Below are positions 37,264-48,500 of a stretch of DNA of 64,000 nt, piece after piece. The first letter of the stretch is position 1, and every line of letters begins with the position of its first letter. The notes under the pieces are model-generated. The model was not told the origin of the DNA and searched no databases. It worked only from the letters and a program-made list of their open reading frames with translations. The DNA is taken from contig CAJJDO010000130.1 in NCBI GenBank assembly GCA_905183005.1, forward strand, positions 64,857 through 128,856. The letters run 5' to 3'. Position numbers and translations under genes: made by a program. This DNA comes from Paramecium pentaurelia. Taxonomy: Eukaryota; Ciliophora; Oligohymenophorea; Peniculida; Parameciidae.

Positions 37264-37700
37264 ATTATAATTTTATTGATGTTAATTTTTATTATATATT
37301 GTAATATTACAATTATCATAAAAGTGAAGAATTCATAATATCTGTCAGATAGTTGTTTTATAGTATTTAAATATTTATTTTATATTTATTAATAATATGG
37401 AATGATGACTTTATAAATTTTATTTACTTATTTTATTCAATTGTCAAATATGTTAAATCTCTCAATTATTTGATTAATGAAGAATATAACTTATAAAATT
37501 TTGATTATTTTTACATTATTTTTATAAGAACTGAATTCTAATTAATGAATTATTTCTAAATTCATTAATTAAAACTGAATTCTAAATAATTTATAAAAAT
37601 AGTCCGTCATTCATTTAGTGATTAATGCTATTATGAACGTATTCATATACGTTTACTTTAAATCTTGAAATCATATAATTAAATAATTTAAAAAAAGAAC
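37264..37700. other. Intergenic with a perfect inverted repeat
   Basis: About 440 bp between two plus-strand genes. It contains a 12-bp perfect inverted repeat, with arms at 37540-37551 (AATTAATGAATT) and 37559-37570 (AATTCATTAATT) around a 7-nt loop. The decamer CTGAATTCTA occurs at 37531 and again just after the right arm (near 37575). Nothing else seen. Confidence 0.5.
37540..37570. repeat. 12-bp inverted repeat (hairpin potential)
   Basis: Arms 37540-37551 and 37559-37570 are exact reverse complements with a 7-nt spacer; a flanking direct repeat CTGAATTCTA lies on both sides. It is downstream of the type I membrane-protein stop (277 bp) and upstream of the kinase start (130 bp). It may be a transcript-end hairpin or a chance AT palindrome. 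Confidence 0.5.
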
Positions 37701-39470
37701 ATGCAAAACATACAAATTAACTATGGTGAGGTAGTTTACCATATAATTTGCTAAAGAGAACATCTTGTTAGAAACATATATTATCAACTTTACATCTTTA
37801 CGAATGCTATAACATTATCAACTGTAATTCTATTGATTTATAATCTAATTATAGGAAATCGAATCACCTACTCCAAAATATATTGTGTCTATAAATTTAG
37901 AGAATAATATACATTGGGTTAAAAATAACTAGAGAGTTTTAACTTAATTCGGAATTGAATACAAAGGAACAATCAAATATTTCACAGCACCAGAATAAGA
38001 GCTAAAAATATTTAAGAGAATAGTCAAAAACAAAATAATGTATCGAGAAGTTAGTGAATTCTATCAACCATTAAAACTTTTGGGTAAAGGTGGATCATCT
38101 AAGGTATATTTTTAAACTAAAATGTTAGGTCTATTTAGTATAAGAAAAGGACAATTCAGCAGAATTTGCATCCAAATGTATTGAGAAAAGATATCTCAGA
38201 GAAGATGGTGGCTATGTAAGAATTACTCATATAACATTAAGACTGCTTTATTCAATGAAATTAGTATCATGGCTGACCTAGACAATGAGTAAATCGTCAA
38301 ACTAGAGGAAGTCTATGAAGGAGACAATACATTTTATCTCATACTTGAGTATTTAAAGGGACCAAGTTTACATGACTTATGTAATAGTAGAAGTACAACA
38401 TAACCTTTGACTTGGGAACAGATTAAGCAAATTATGTGGGTACTTTAATATGTTTAAATTTTATAGTAATTACTCAAAGGAGTTGCTCATATGCATAATT
38501 TAAATATCATGCATCGTGATCTCAAACCAGAGAATATCATGTTTAAAGAATATGGCTCTGTTTAAAATCTTAGAATAGTCGATTTTGGTTTGGCAACTAA
38601 TACAAATGTAGATAAATACCCATTCCCAAAATGTGGTACTCCTGGTTATGTTGCTCCAGAAATTGCTAATCTTAAAGATCTCACATTAAAATATGATAAG
38701 ATCTGTGATATGTTTAGTGTTGGTTGCATCTTCTATAAATTGTAAGCTATAGTATTTGATAATTTAGAATTACTTAGAAAGATTTATTCCCAGGAATAGA
38801 TTATCAGGAAATTCTTAAACTTAACAAAAAATGTTATGTTAATCTTGATAATCTATAAATGTACAAAGCACCCTCTTCTGCTGTTGATCTAATTTCTTAA
38901 ATGCTTAATCCTAATCCTAGTTTAAGAATCTCTGCTTAAAAAGCCTTAGAGCACTTATTTTTTGTTCAAAGTCCATAAGCTGATATTAGAACTAGCTTTT
39001 AGACAAAGAAGCGACTAGATCCTTAGAACAAATTATGGTAGACTTAACTTTTCAAAAACAGCAAATCAGATAAAATTTAGCTTCCAGAGATTCCTGTTAA
39101 GCTTAGGTAATAAGTAAGAGAGGATGAAGTAATTGAAGATGAAAAGGTATGCATAAATGTTCCTGTCATGAAAAGTCCAAGATTTCAATAATAAATTAAA
39201 TAGAAAAATATTAATCTAATTGATAGTTAACCTTCAACTCCTAGAACAAAATAAATTAAGAAATATTCAACTCAAGATTATGATTTATCATCTGATGCAT
39301 CATCTCCTGATTCTGGTAGAATGAGACCAACTATTGTACTTAAAAATTAAACTCAAAGTTCAGCTAAAGCTCAAACTCCAAGAGCTAAACCAAGCAAATA
39401 AATAGTTTTTCAAAGACAAATGTCAAATCAACCTATTGAAGAAGTTAATGAAGAAGAAATAAAAGCTTGA
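37701..39470 (+). CDS. Serine/threonine kinase with N-terminal PH-like extension, about 544 aa
   Basis: Residues 1-110 are beta-rich and end in a helix, a shape compatible with a PH-like domain (VHIICQREHL to ELKIFKRIV). The kinase follows: KLLGKGGSSKVY (about 115-126), a Lys in FASKCIEK, HRDLKPENI, DFGLA, CGTPGYVAPE, and SVGCIFY in the F helix. This fits the CAMK/AGC-like kinases common in Paramecium. The C-terminal 150 residues are Ser/Pro/Gln-rich with many SP/TP sites and no EF-hands, so it is not a CDPK. Five introns (31, 25, 26, 27 and 26 nt) give exactly 545 codons; the 27-nt one near 38437 is divisible by three and stop-free. The PH assignment is tentative; the kinase is certain. Confidence 0.93.
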
Positions 39471-39696
39471 ACATAATTTAAACTAACTTGAATTATATAT
39501 TGAAATTAAATTTGTTTATAATGTTATTATCAACTATAGAATTTATATATGAATATTATATTACTATCACAATTTTGATATCATAAATATTAATTTACTT
39601 ATTGATATATATTACATTTATGAATTTAAAAATTAGTAAATCAGAAAATAAAAGAAACATATATAATGAATAAATTTGATATTTTGATTAGAATAA

Positions 39697-40462
39697 TCAA
39701 CAGCATCCTCCATCTTTCTATTTTTTCTGGTTTGATGTATTGGCACTTAATTTTGTTTGTGATGTGTTGGGATTATATGATCTATAATAAAATTTAAGAT
39801 ATTAGGAATACCCTCCTGATTTAGCTTAAGATGATTGAGAACCACTTGGTGTAGCATTGGTAGATTTAGGTGGTTGAGAAGCATCCTTCTTAGCCATCAA
39901 CTTTCTTGAGAGTTCAAGAAATGCATTGTTTACATGATCAGCTGTCTTAGCACTACATTCCATAAATAGCATATTATGTGATTTACAATATTCTTATGCT
40001 TTAGCACTATCAACTCTTTTATAATGATATTAAACAAACTTACTATTTCTATTCATCCAAATCATTCTTATTTCCTATTACTAACAATTAAACATTCTTT
40101 TCTCCATATGATTCAACTTCATGTAACCAAAACTTATCTATATCATCAAATGATTGTCCTTATGTAACATCATATACCATAACAATTCCATCTGCTCCCT
40201 AATAATAATGAAATGTCAATATAACCTTATAATATGCACTTGTAATCGTTCTAAATCTCTCTTATCCTGCAGTATCCCAAATTTACAATTTCACATTCTT
40301 ATTATCTATTGGTAAAGTTCTAAATCTGAAATCTACTCCAATTGTTGTTAAATAAGACTCGCTAAATTAATCATCAGCAAATCTCAATAATAAAGAACTC
40401 TTTCCAACTCCAGAATTACCAATGATGACTAATTTGAACAAATAATCGTATTCTTTGATCAT
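39697..40462 (-). CDS. Rab GTPase, closest to the Rab1/Ypt1 class (about 226 aa)
   Basis: All G boxes are present: P-loop GNSGVGKSS (about residues 14-22), switch I TTIGVDF, DTAGQERF, GNKNDLD and ECSAK. The C-terminus KDGGCC is a geranylgeranylation signal. Effector-region sequence LLLRFADDQFSESYLTTIGVDF is Rab1/Rab8-like, pointing to ER-Golgi or secretory traffic. It has a longer Ser/Thr/Asn/Gln-rich hypervariable tail than yeast Ypt1. Three introns (27, 28 and 30 nt) give exactly 227 codons. It lies 7 kb from a gene for a TRAPP subunit, part of the exchange complex for Rab1-type GTPases, but there is no reason to see co-regulation. Confidence 0.95.
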
Positions 40463-40673
40463 TTATGATTTTTTTCTATATATTTAATATTTAAAAATTA
40501 ATTATCAATATAAGGAACATTTATAGTTCTTATTTGTACATAAAACATCTAATTATATACAATAATTTATTATAATAATATTATATAGAGATTAAGAATT
40601 TATTTAAGTTTCATATATAATTCATTTACTAATTTAATTAAAATAATTATTGAAGTGATTTTTACTTAAAAAA

Positions 40674-42639
40674 ATGAAACAAATTGAAATAGATAAAGAA
40701 TCAGATGAGCCAATGATTTAAGAAGAAACTTTATTAAAGACAGAATAATATTTATGTCCTGCCAATAGAAATCATAAATTATAAAGTCTTGATAAATTAT
40801 TGTCTCATCTTCATACATGTAAAGAAGTCAAATTGGCAGATAAGCCTCGATTTGTATATTATTGTTAAGTATAATATTAATTTAATCAAGTATTATTAAG
40901 GTCATTGTTTTTTGACAACAGAAGATAGAGAAAAACATGAAAAAATATGTTAATGGAGATTAGGATTAAAAAAATAACATGATCCTACAGCCAATAAGTA
41001 TTCAATAATTTAACCACTTGGAAAACCTATTAATAATACTTAATAATAGTAAAAACCAGTTGCTTATACTGATTAATAATAAAGAAATTATGAATATGCT
41101 ATAAAGAAGGGATTAATCAAGAAGAAAGGAAATGATGAATATATTCCAGATGATGGTTTTGAATTTAATAAAGATTTTAAAAAAGTAGATGAATTAATGA
41201 AATTATAAATCTAGAAAAATATATCAGGTTTTTAATTTTATAATTTTTATAATAGATTAAAATTAGAATAATATACAATTTACATTCCAAAACTATTTTT
41301 ATATGGTTTAACCTCAAAATAAATAATTGATTGATTTTTTAATAAAGAGAATTCCATATAATCTATATTTTAGAAAATATAAAGTATTTGTATAATTATA
41401 CAATAAAGTATTATAAAGAAGATGAGAAGAATTAGATTGTATAAAAGTTTCTGATGAAGGAGAAAAAGAGAGAGAAGAGAAGACAAAATAGTAAACCAGA
41501 TATTAAATATAATTTGATTAATTAAATACCAAATGATATCCTACTCAATTTATTAAATTTTAATACATATGAAGATTATTTAGACAAATAAATGGAAGTA
41601 ATATTTTATTTTAATATAGGAATTTGTAAATTAAAAGAAGATAGAAGAAGAAAATTTATTTACATCTACATATTTGATGACTACAGATAAAAAAGCAATT
41701 TTTACTCTTTAGATTGGAAAAGATTTTAAAGATATTTTTGGAAAGAATATAAATCTATTGGATTTTAAAGCTTTATTTTCAGATTTCATAACATTTAAAT
41801 TTAAAAGGGATGAAAATATTAATAAGTAGATTGAACCATATTTAAGTTAAACATTAGATTAGAATGAAAGTAATAAAAATTAAAAATAAAATTAAAATAT
41901 TTTTGAAGAAGAAATAGATATTTAATAGTAAAGATTAATAGGAGAATTAAAAGCTAAACTTGAAATATAGAAATAAAAGAATTAAGAAGATAAAAGTTAA
42001 TTGGAAAGAAATTAAAGGGAATTATAAGAATTGATTGAGAAAAAAAAAAGTTTAATTTAGAAAGAATCAGATGTTGAATTATAAATAAAGAAAGTTAATG
42101 CTTAAATAAATTCATATCATTCAAAAATAAAATCATATAAATAAGAATTGGAATTAAAGAATTAAGAAAAAATAAAAATCTTATATGATTAAAAAGAAAA
42201 AGAATTAAATGAATTTATTGATGCATTAAATCAATAGGTTAATTAATATGAAAGTAGTCAATAAGAAATTAAAGATGAGATCTAAAGTTTAAAAGAAGAA
42301 AAATAGAAATTAAAAAGTACAATAAATAGATTACAACCTTTTAAATTATAATTAGAAAGATAATTAGAAGATTTATAAAAATAAGAAAGTAGTGTTCCAT
42401 AATAAATGACATAATCAGAATATTATACTGGAAATGAATTTGTTTTTGATATTTCTGATAAAATAAAATGTAAAGCATGTAAAATAAGAAAAATAAATGT
42501 TGTTTATATTCCTTGTGGAGATGCAGCATTATGTAAGATTTGTCATGAAAAATTTGAATAATTGTTACCTCATGTATGTCCAATTTGTGAATAATTTGTT
42601 AAAAGAGTTTATCATTTTATGTGGGAAAATGAAGGATGA
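40674..42639 (+). CDS. Tandem CHHC zinc-finger, coiled-coil, RING-finger protein, about 622 aa
   Basis: Two CHHC-type fingers open the protein: YLCPANRNHKLQSLDKLLSH...C (about residues 26-50) and a second C-x(5)-H-x(10)-H-x(3)-C unit (CQYYQGH ... KHEKIC, about 64-85). CHHC fingers bind RNA in U11-48K and TRM13; two in tandem are the arrangement of Gtsf1, a PIWI partner. Residues about 100-350 are mixed basic/folded, 350-540 a long coiled coil, and 560-610 a C-terminal RING-HC finger (CKACKIR...CGDAALCKICHEKF...CPIC), suggesting ubiquitin-ligase activity. Four introns (22, 28, 25 and 22 nt) give exactly 623 codons. The CHHC-RING combination is unusual to me; the functional link is inference. 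Confidence 0.88.
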
Positions 42640-42831
42640 TAAATGATAATTATTTATGTTCTATATAATCAACAGTGAATCAAAATTTTATCAAACATAA
42701 ACTGCTTCTTAGATATTTTAATTTAGATTTAAATTTATAAAATAAAACAAAATCATAATATACTTACAACTAAATTTACAACATATATTAAGTTTTATAA
42801 TGAATCATTATAATTATTATTTTCAGATTTT

Positions 42832-44324
42832 ATGAGTTCGTATTCATGTGGATCAAGTTAATACTCTCTATTTCAAGGCACATCTACACTAGGTTGTAGA
42901 AGCTAGACAAATTTTTGTGGAACATTTTCATAATGTCTTAAAGTAACTGATAAGCCTGATCCATATGATTATGGATGCTGTAGGGAAGATTATCTTTATC
43001 CCAGCGCATCCAATATCATAGTTTATATTCTAATTATTCCAATAATTGGGATTGGAAGTTTAGGAGCTTTAGGAGGTTAGATTATAAAATTTGTACATTA
43101 GGTGGTGTGGTTAAAAGACCATTTTTAGAGGCTGTTCTAAATTTCAATTCAGGTCCTTCAGGAAATATAACAGCATGTCTTATGTTTGGAGCTTAATTAG
43201 TTAATTAGATAATTATCACATTCTAGAAGTAATAAAATTATAGAATGAAAGACATCCATACCATCCTTAACGTCCAGTTGTAAATTATGAGGTTGGAATG
43301 ATTTATGCCTTGGCTATTCCACTTTCAATGTAATTTGGAGAAGAATTAGCAAGTTACATGCCATTATTACCAGTTTTAACTCTATAGATGATGTTTTTTA
43401 TTGTCATTCTTCCAATTTGCTTATTATATGCAAAAAGACAAGAAGTAGTTGAATAAGAGTTAGATGAAGATTTTACTGATTCTCATATTTCTATGACAAC
43501 AGCTTTTAAAGGTTCAATTTAAGATGAAGCATAGGCTGCTTTAATTTATAAATAATTTTTAAACGAATCTCATTAAATGTTACCTCTAATACCTATACTT
43601 ATTACTTTTGGAAGTTTTGCAGTTAACGAAGCAGTCATACTTTCAAGAACAACACTTTATTAAATCTCACCTTACTATTAACAAAATGTTAATAATCCAA
43701 ATCCTAAATTAAATCCATGTAATTCTTGGAATTTCTATATGATGATTTTATTATTTGCAGTCAACATTCTTATTACAGGATTAACTTTATTATATTATAG
43801 AAGCAAAGAATAATTAAAGGATAGTGTAAGGTATAAATTGAAGGAAAGATATTTTACTCCAACAAGAAGATTCTTTAAAATATATGGAGCTGGATGTGCA
43901 ACTGGTTTTATAGCAGGATTTTTAGGTATGGCAGCTGGTTTAACAATGTTTGTAACAATGGTATAATTTGGTTTAGTTGCTGCATCTGCAGGAGCAACAG
44001 CAAATTATGGTTATTTTATTGTATGTTTATAAGTATTTGTATCATTCATGGTCAGCGATTCTGGAATGCCAATTGGTGATTAGTTTTTCTTTTATGGAAT
44101 AGGAGTAAGTGTAATTTTTAATTCCTTAGATTTTAGGTGTTTTGGTTTTCACAAACTTAGGATATTACTATATTAGTAAATATAAAATTGGTCATATATT
44201 ATTTTATATTGATTTTGCCATTGTTGTCTTAAATATCGCAGGTAACATTGCATGGGGAATAGAGTAAGAAGACAGATAAGGTTTTTCTTCTATTGTAAAT
44301 ATATATAATTCCTGTGGTGGATGA
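42832..44324 (+). CDS. TauE/SafE-family multi-pass membrane protein, copy 1 (about 472 aa)
   Basis: A Cys-rich N-terminus of about 60 residues (SCGSS, GCRSQTNFCG, CCREDY) faces away from the first helix. The family motif follows: IIPIIGIGSLGALGG, then the loop VVKRPFLEAVLNFNSGPSGN, matched in the second half by CATGFIAGFLGMAAGLTMF and SAGATANYGYF. TauE/SafE proteins are 8-9-TM carriers linked to sulfonate or sulfite export in bacteria; eukaryotic ones are poorly characterised, and plant/ciliate forms carry such Cys-rich N-termini. Three introns (26, 23 and 25 nt) give exactly 473 codons. It is paralogous to the gene at 52670-54223, sharing order, motifs and three intron positions. The substrate is unknown. 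Confidence 0.88.
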
Positions 44325-44385
44325 TTTTATTTATTTATTAAAATATTTATTATTAATAATATTTGCTATAATTTATAAAACTTCA

Positions 44386-45209
44386 ATGAACAAATGTTTA
44401 ATATGTTACGAAGATACAGATTTTAGTTTGAATTGTTAACATTTTTATTGTTTGAAATGTTTAGTTAAGATGATTTAAGATAAACTAAAAACATTATAAT
44501 TAAAAATTGATGATTACAAATGTCCATAATGTCAATAAAAATTTTCTGTTGAAGTTTTCAAAAATACAGAGATCTATAATGATTTAATAGAATATTCTTT
44601 ATAACATAATTGTATTGAAAATTTAAATGAAGATGAAATGATTGTTGATTGTGGTCATGAAGATTGTAATAATAAGTTTATTGTTAGTAAAAATGCAAGT
44701 AATCAATATATTCAATTAGAATATTCCAGATGTCCTGTATGTAAATAAATTTATTGTTTAAATTGTCGAAAACCTTATGAATCAAAGTGTTGTCAATAAG
44801 CAATTAATGGCAAATGTCCTAGATGCAAGATATAGGTATTTAAAGAGGAAGGTTGCAATTTCTTAAAATGTCAATCTTAATATTGTAAAGGTTAAATCTA
44901 TTTCTGTGGAATCTGCTTTCTTATTTTGAAAAAGGAAGATCATTACTCACACTTCATTGATAATAATCCATACAATGCTTGTAGAATAGGCAAAATAAAA
45001 CCGAATAAATAGAAATGTCCAGGATGCTTAACTTTAAATCCATTGCAATGCTAAATTATTGAAACTTTAAAGTATTCAAAACTTTCATATATTTAAGTTA
45101 ATGTTATTGCAAAAGTAATATTTGTAAGGAGAGTTTGTATTGTTTAAGTTGTTCAAAGAAGATTTAGAAGAATGAAAATCATGAATGCAAATAATGTTCA
45201 ATTATGTGA
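44386..45209 (+). CDS. RBR (RING-between-RING) E3 ubiquitin ligase, about 265 aa
   Basis: RING1 is at residues about 4-60: CLICYED, CQHFYCLKCLVKM and CPQC. An IBR follows, with CGHEDC ... CPVCKQIYCLNCRK. RING2 is at about residues 145-195: CPRCKIQVFKEEGCNFLKCQ then FCGICF, where the Cys of GCN is the expected active-site Cys that forms the ubiquitin thioester. A further Cys-rich tail (CPGCLTLNP, CYCKSNICKESLYCLSC) follows. Parkin/HHARI-type enzymes have this order, but no Ubl, UBA or Ariadne domain is present, so this is a minimal RBR. One 26-nt intron near 45071 gives exactly 266 codons. Starts 61 bp after the TauE-like stop. Confidence 0.88.
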
Positions 45210-45531
45210 TATACTTTATAATTTATTATTAATGAATTTTATATTTTCAAATCAATATATATCAATCAAATATCACATACTTACATATTAATAGAAGATC
45301 TATAATGATATTAAATTTTTATAATATATATACTATCAAATAAAGGATAATTATTTAAATTATATTATATTAATTGTTTACTGATGAGATATCTGTATGC
45401 ATTGTTAATTTATTTCTCTTGAGTTCTATATGCTTTTATGATTCAAACAATACAATAATGATTAGAAAATGAAGATTACTTATTATTTATTATGTATTAA
45501 AAATAATAATAATAATTTATGATTGTTTATA
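45210..45531. other. Convergent intergenic region
   Basis: About 320 bp between the stops of the RBR gene (plus) and the giant secreted protein gene (minus). Very A+T-rich; no feature recognised. Confidence 0.5.
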
Positions 45532-48500
45532 TCATTCTTCATCTTCTTAAATTAAATTGACAGATCCTTCGACTTGTAAGAATGTTCCACCACCCTTGAT
45601 GATTCTGCCTGAGTTAAATCCTTGGTTGGCGAGTAGAGCTGATAAGATTCTATCAGGAGGAGGTGCAGGATCAACTGGCCACTCTCTTGGTTCTGGATTT
45701 GTAGTAAATGCACCATCGCCGATACCCAAATACCAATCAAAGGCTTCACCCTAAAGAAATGACAATTATCAATACATCAAATTATTTGCCATATCCATCC
45801 TCAGAAAAGAACACACTCAAATAGTTTGGTACAAAATGATAGATCTCTTCAAACAAATAAGAGTTGGATGTTTAATCAATTTAACGAATATATGCATAAG
45901 CTTATTTAAGATGGAAGGAATATCCAAAGTAGAAGTATGTCCATTTACCCCAATATTTGCCAATATCAAATTTCTTGTCAACTAAAGATTTAAATATAAA
46001 TAAATACTTGAACCAACATCATCATCTATAGTTTCAATATCTCCATAATCATAAGTGCTGAAATACCAGACACCTTTATCAATAAAGATTGAAAGAGTTC
46101 TATCTCCTGCATTATCATTATCAGCTTAAATATCTGGAGTATTTTATGTGACTCTGACAAGTGAAGTCCAATCAGTAACATTCTTTAATTTATTACCTTT
46201 AGCAAATCCATAAACACTGTATTCAAAGACACCACTATACTTCTCTTCATAAGATTTGAAAACTCTTTAAGTCATCTTAGCCTTCTCTACTTAAACTGGT
46301 TCATTATCTTATTTATCTTTGTATGGTGGATAAGGTCTGAATTTAGGAACAACAATGTTAAGTAAATCTTCACTTGAATCAATATAACTGTTCTTGCCCA
46401 AAAATGCTCTTGGATCAAACAATTTACCTTAGAATGCTGAATGTCCAAATTCTTTCTTTCCAATTACAAGTCTAGCATAATCTCTCAATAACCAATGTTT
46501 GGCACTATCAATTTCAACTCTCTTAACAACATTTTGATGTGTAAGATAAACATATCCAATACCTTTTGGTCCTGTTGGAATTCTCTTGTAACAGAAATAA
46601 ACAAAATTCCAATATCCTTCTAATTCTTTATCAAATTTTGTTCCTGTTGTGATCTCATTCTTATCAAGAACTGCATCATAAGTACTAAATCTATACTCCC
46701 CTCTTCCAACAAATGCTGATACTGTTCTATCTCCATTTTTTTATGCATCTTCATATTGAGCATTGGTAGTGAATCTAAATATTGAATGAGATTCAGCTTT
46801 CTCTAATAATATGAATGGATAATTCATTAACCATCTTGTCCATAAACCAATACCATATTCATAAATAGCTTCAATATCAGAACCTGGGAAATTAGTTTCT
46901 GTGAATTCAACATCTAATGCTGGATCATCACCTTAAGCAACAATCAAAGCATCAGCATCATTTTAAACATAAAATTCAAAGTAATTATTAAGTTTATATG
47001 GGATCCAAGCTGGAAGATCAACTTCTACTTCAACCTTATCAACATAGTGCCAGCATTATGTACTACCATAACAAGCATGAACATGTCTAGATTTACCAAC
47101 AAAATTCTTATTAACTCCATCCTTACCGAAATATACAGCAAGATATTTTGGAGAGAAATGCAATACCTTCTTTAATAAACCTCCTTTACTGATATCTGGG
47201 AAACCAAAGAACCATCCAGCATATTCATCTTATCTTGAATATCCAACCCAAATATACATCCAGATTCCTCTATATTCTCCTAAAGCTATATTAGTATTTC
47301 TATTAAGATTGAAATCAGTATCAATAAATCCAATATCATATGTTCCAATTTCCATATCTCCACCTTTTTGAATTACTGATAATGTTCTATCTCCTAATAA
47401 ATCGGCATCTTTCAAGAATCCTGGTTCATTATTTGTTAATCTGATAACTGTTTATGCTTCAGTATCATCTAAACTTCCATAATATTTGAACCATCCATAT
47501 ACTGAATATTATTCTGTTTCAATTGCTCCATCTTCATAAACAAAAGTATCATATGTTTCAGTATCTTTGTTATCAGCACCTTAAATTTCATAATCTTTAG
47601 TTCCTAATTCTTCATCAACTGGTACTTTATATTATTCAATCCATGTTTCATATTCATCTATTTCATTGATAAATGATCCTCTACCAAATCTAACAACTGC
47701 ATGAGCTATTCTTCCATTAAATCCATAAACACTAGTTTTCCATAATCCAACATAAAATCTAACATAATTATTAGCAGGATCAGCATCAAATGGATCAAAA
47801 ACTGTTCTTTATACTTATTTTAATTTATTGAAATTAACATAACCAACAGCTATTTATTTCAATTTTGAATAACTGAAATAAATATAATTCCAATATCCAT
47901 CTAAATTCTTTCCATAATTAACTGGTCTTCCTGAATTAGCCCAGAATTCATAGTTTCCTCTTCCAATATATACTGCAAATTCAGCTTCATCCTAATCTGT
48001 AAATCCTAATCTACCCACTAAAATACGATCAGGTTTCTCATAAATTCTTGAAGGATTTGTCATAAAGAATTTAGTCCACATACCAAATCCATATTCATAA
48101 ACACCATCTGTTACCCAATCTGGTTCTTCATGAAGTAAAGTATCATATTCAGATTCTGTTTTATGATTCATCCATTTATGATCATATGTTTTGAGTTATA
48201 CTCCTGGCCACAATTTAACCTTACCAATCTTATAATCATCGAAATCTGTAGCAACTCCCCATGCACCTTTTCCAAATCTGATTGTTGTATAAGCTGTCTT
48301 TCCATGGAAGAAATACTTCAATCCTTATCCCAAATATAAAGCCCAATATTTGGCTACAACATGCCAACCTTTGAATTATTTTTCAACCTTGCTATCTGGC
48401 CATTCCATATAATATTAGAAATCTCCATGATTATATCCAAAATATGCATAAGTCCATAATTATTGTGATTCTTAAGCAATAGTAACTGTTTCATCTATAT

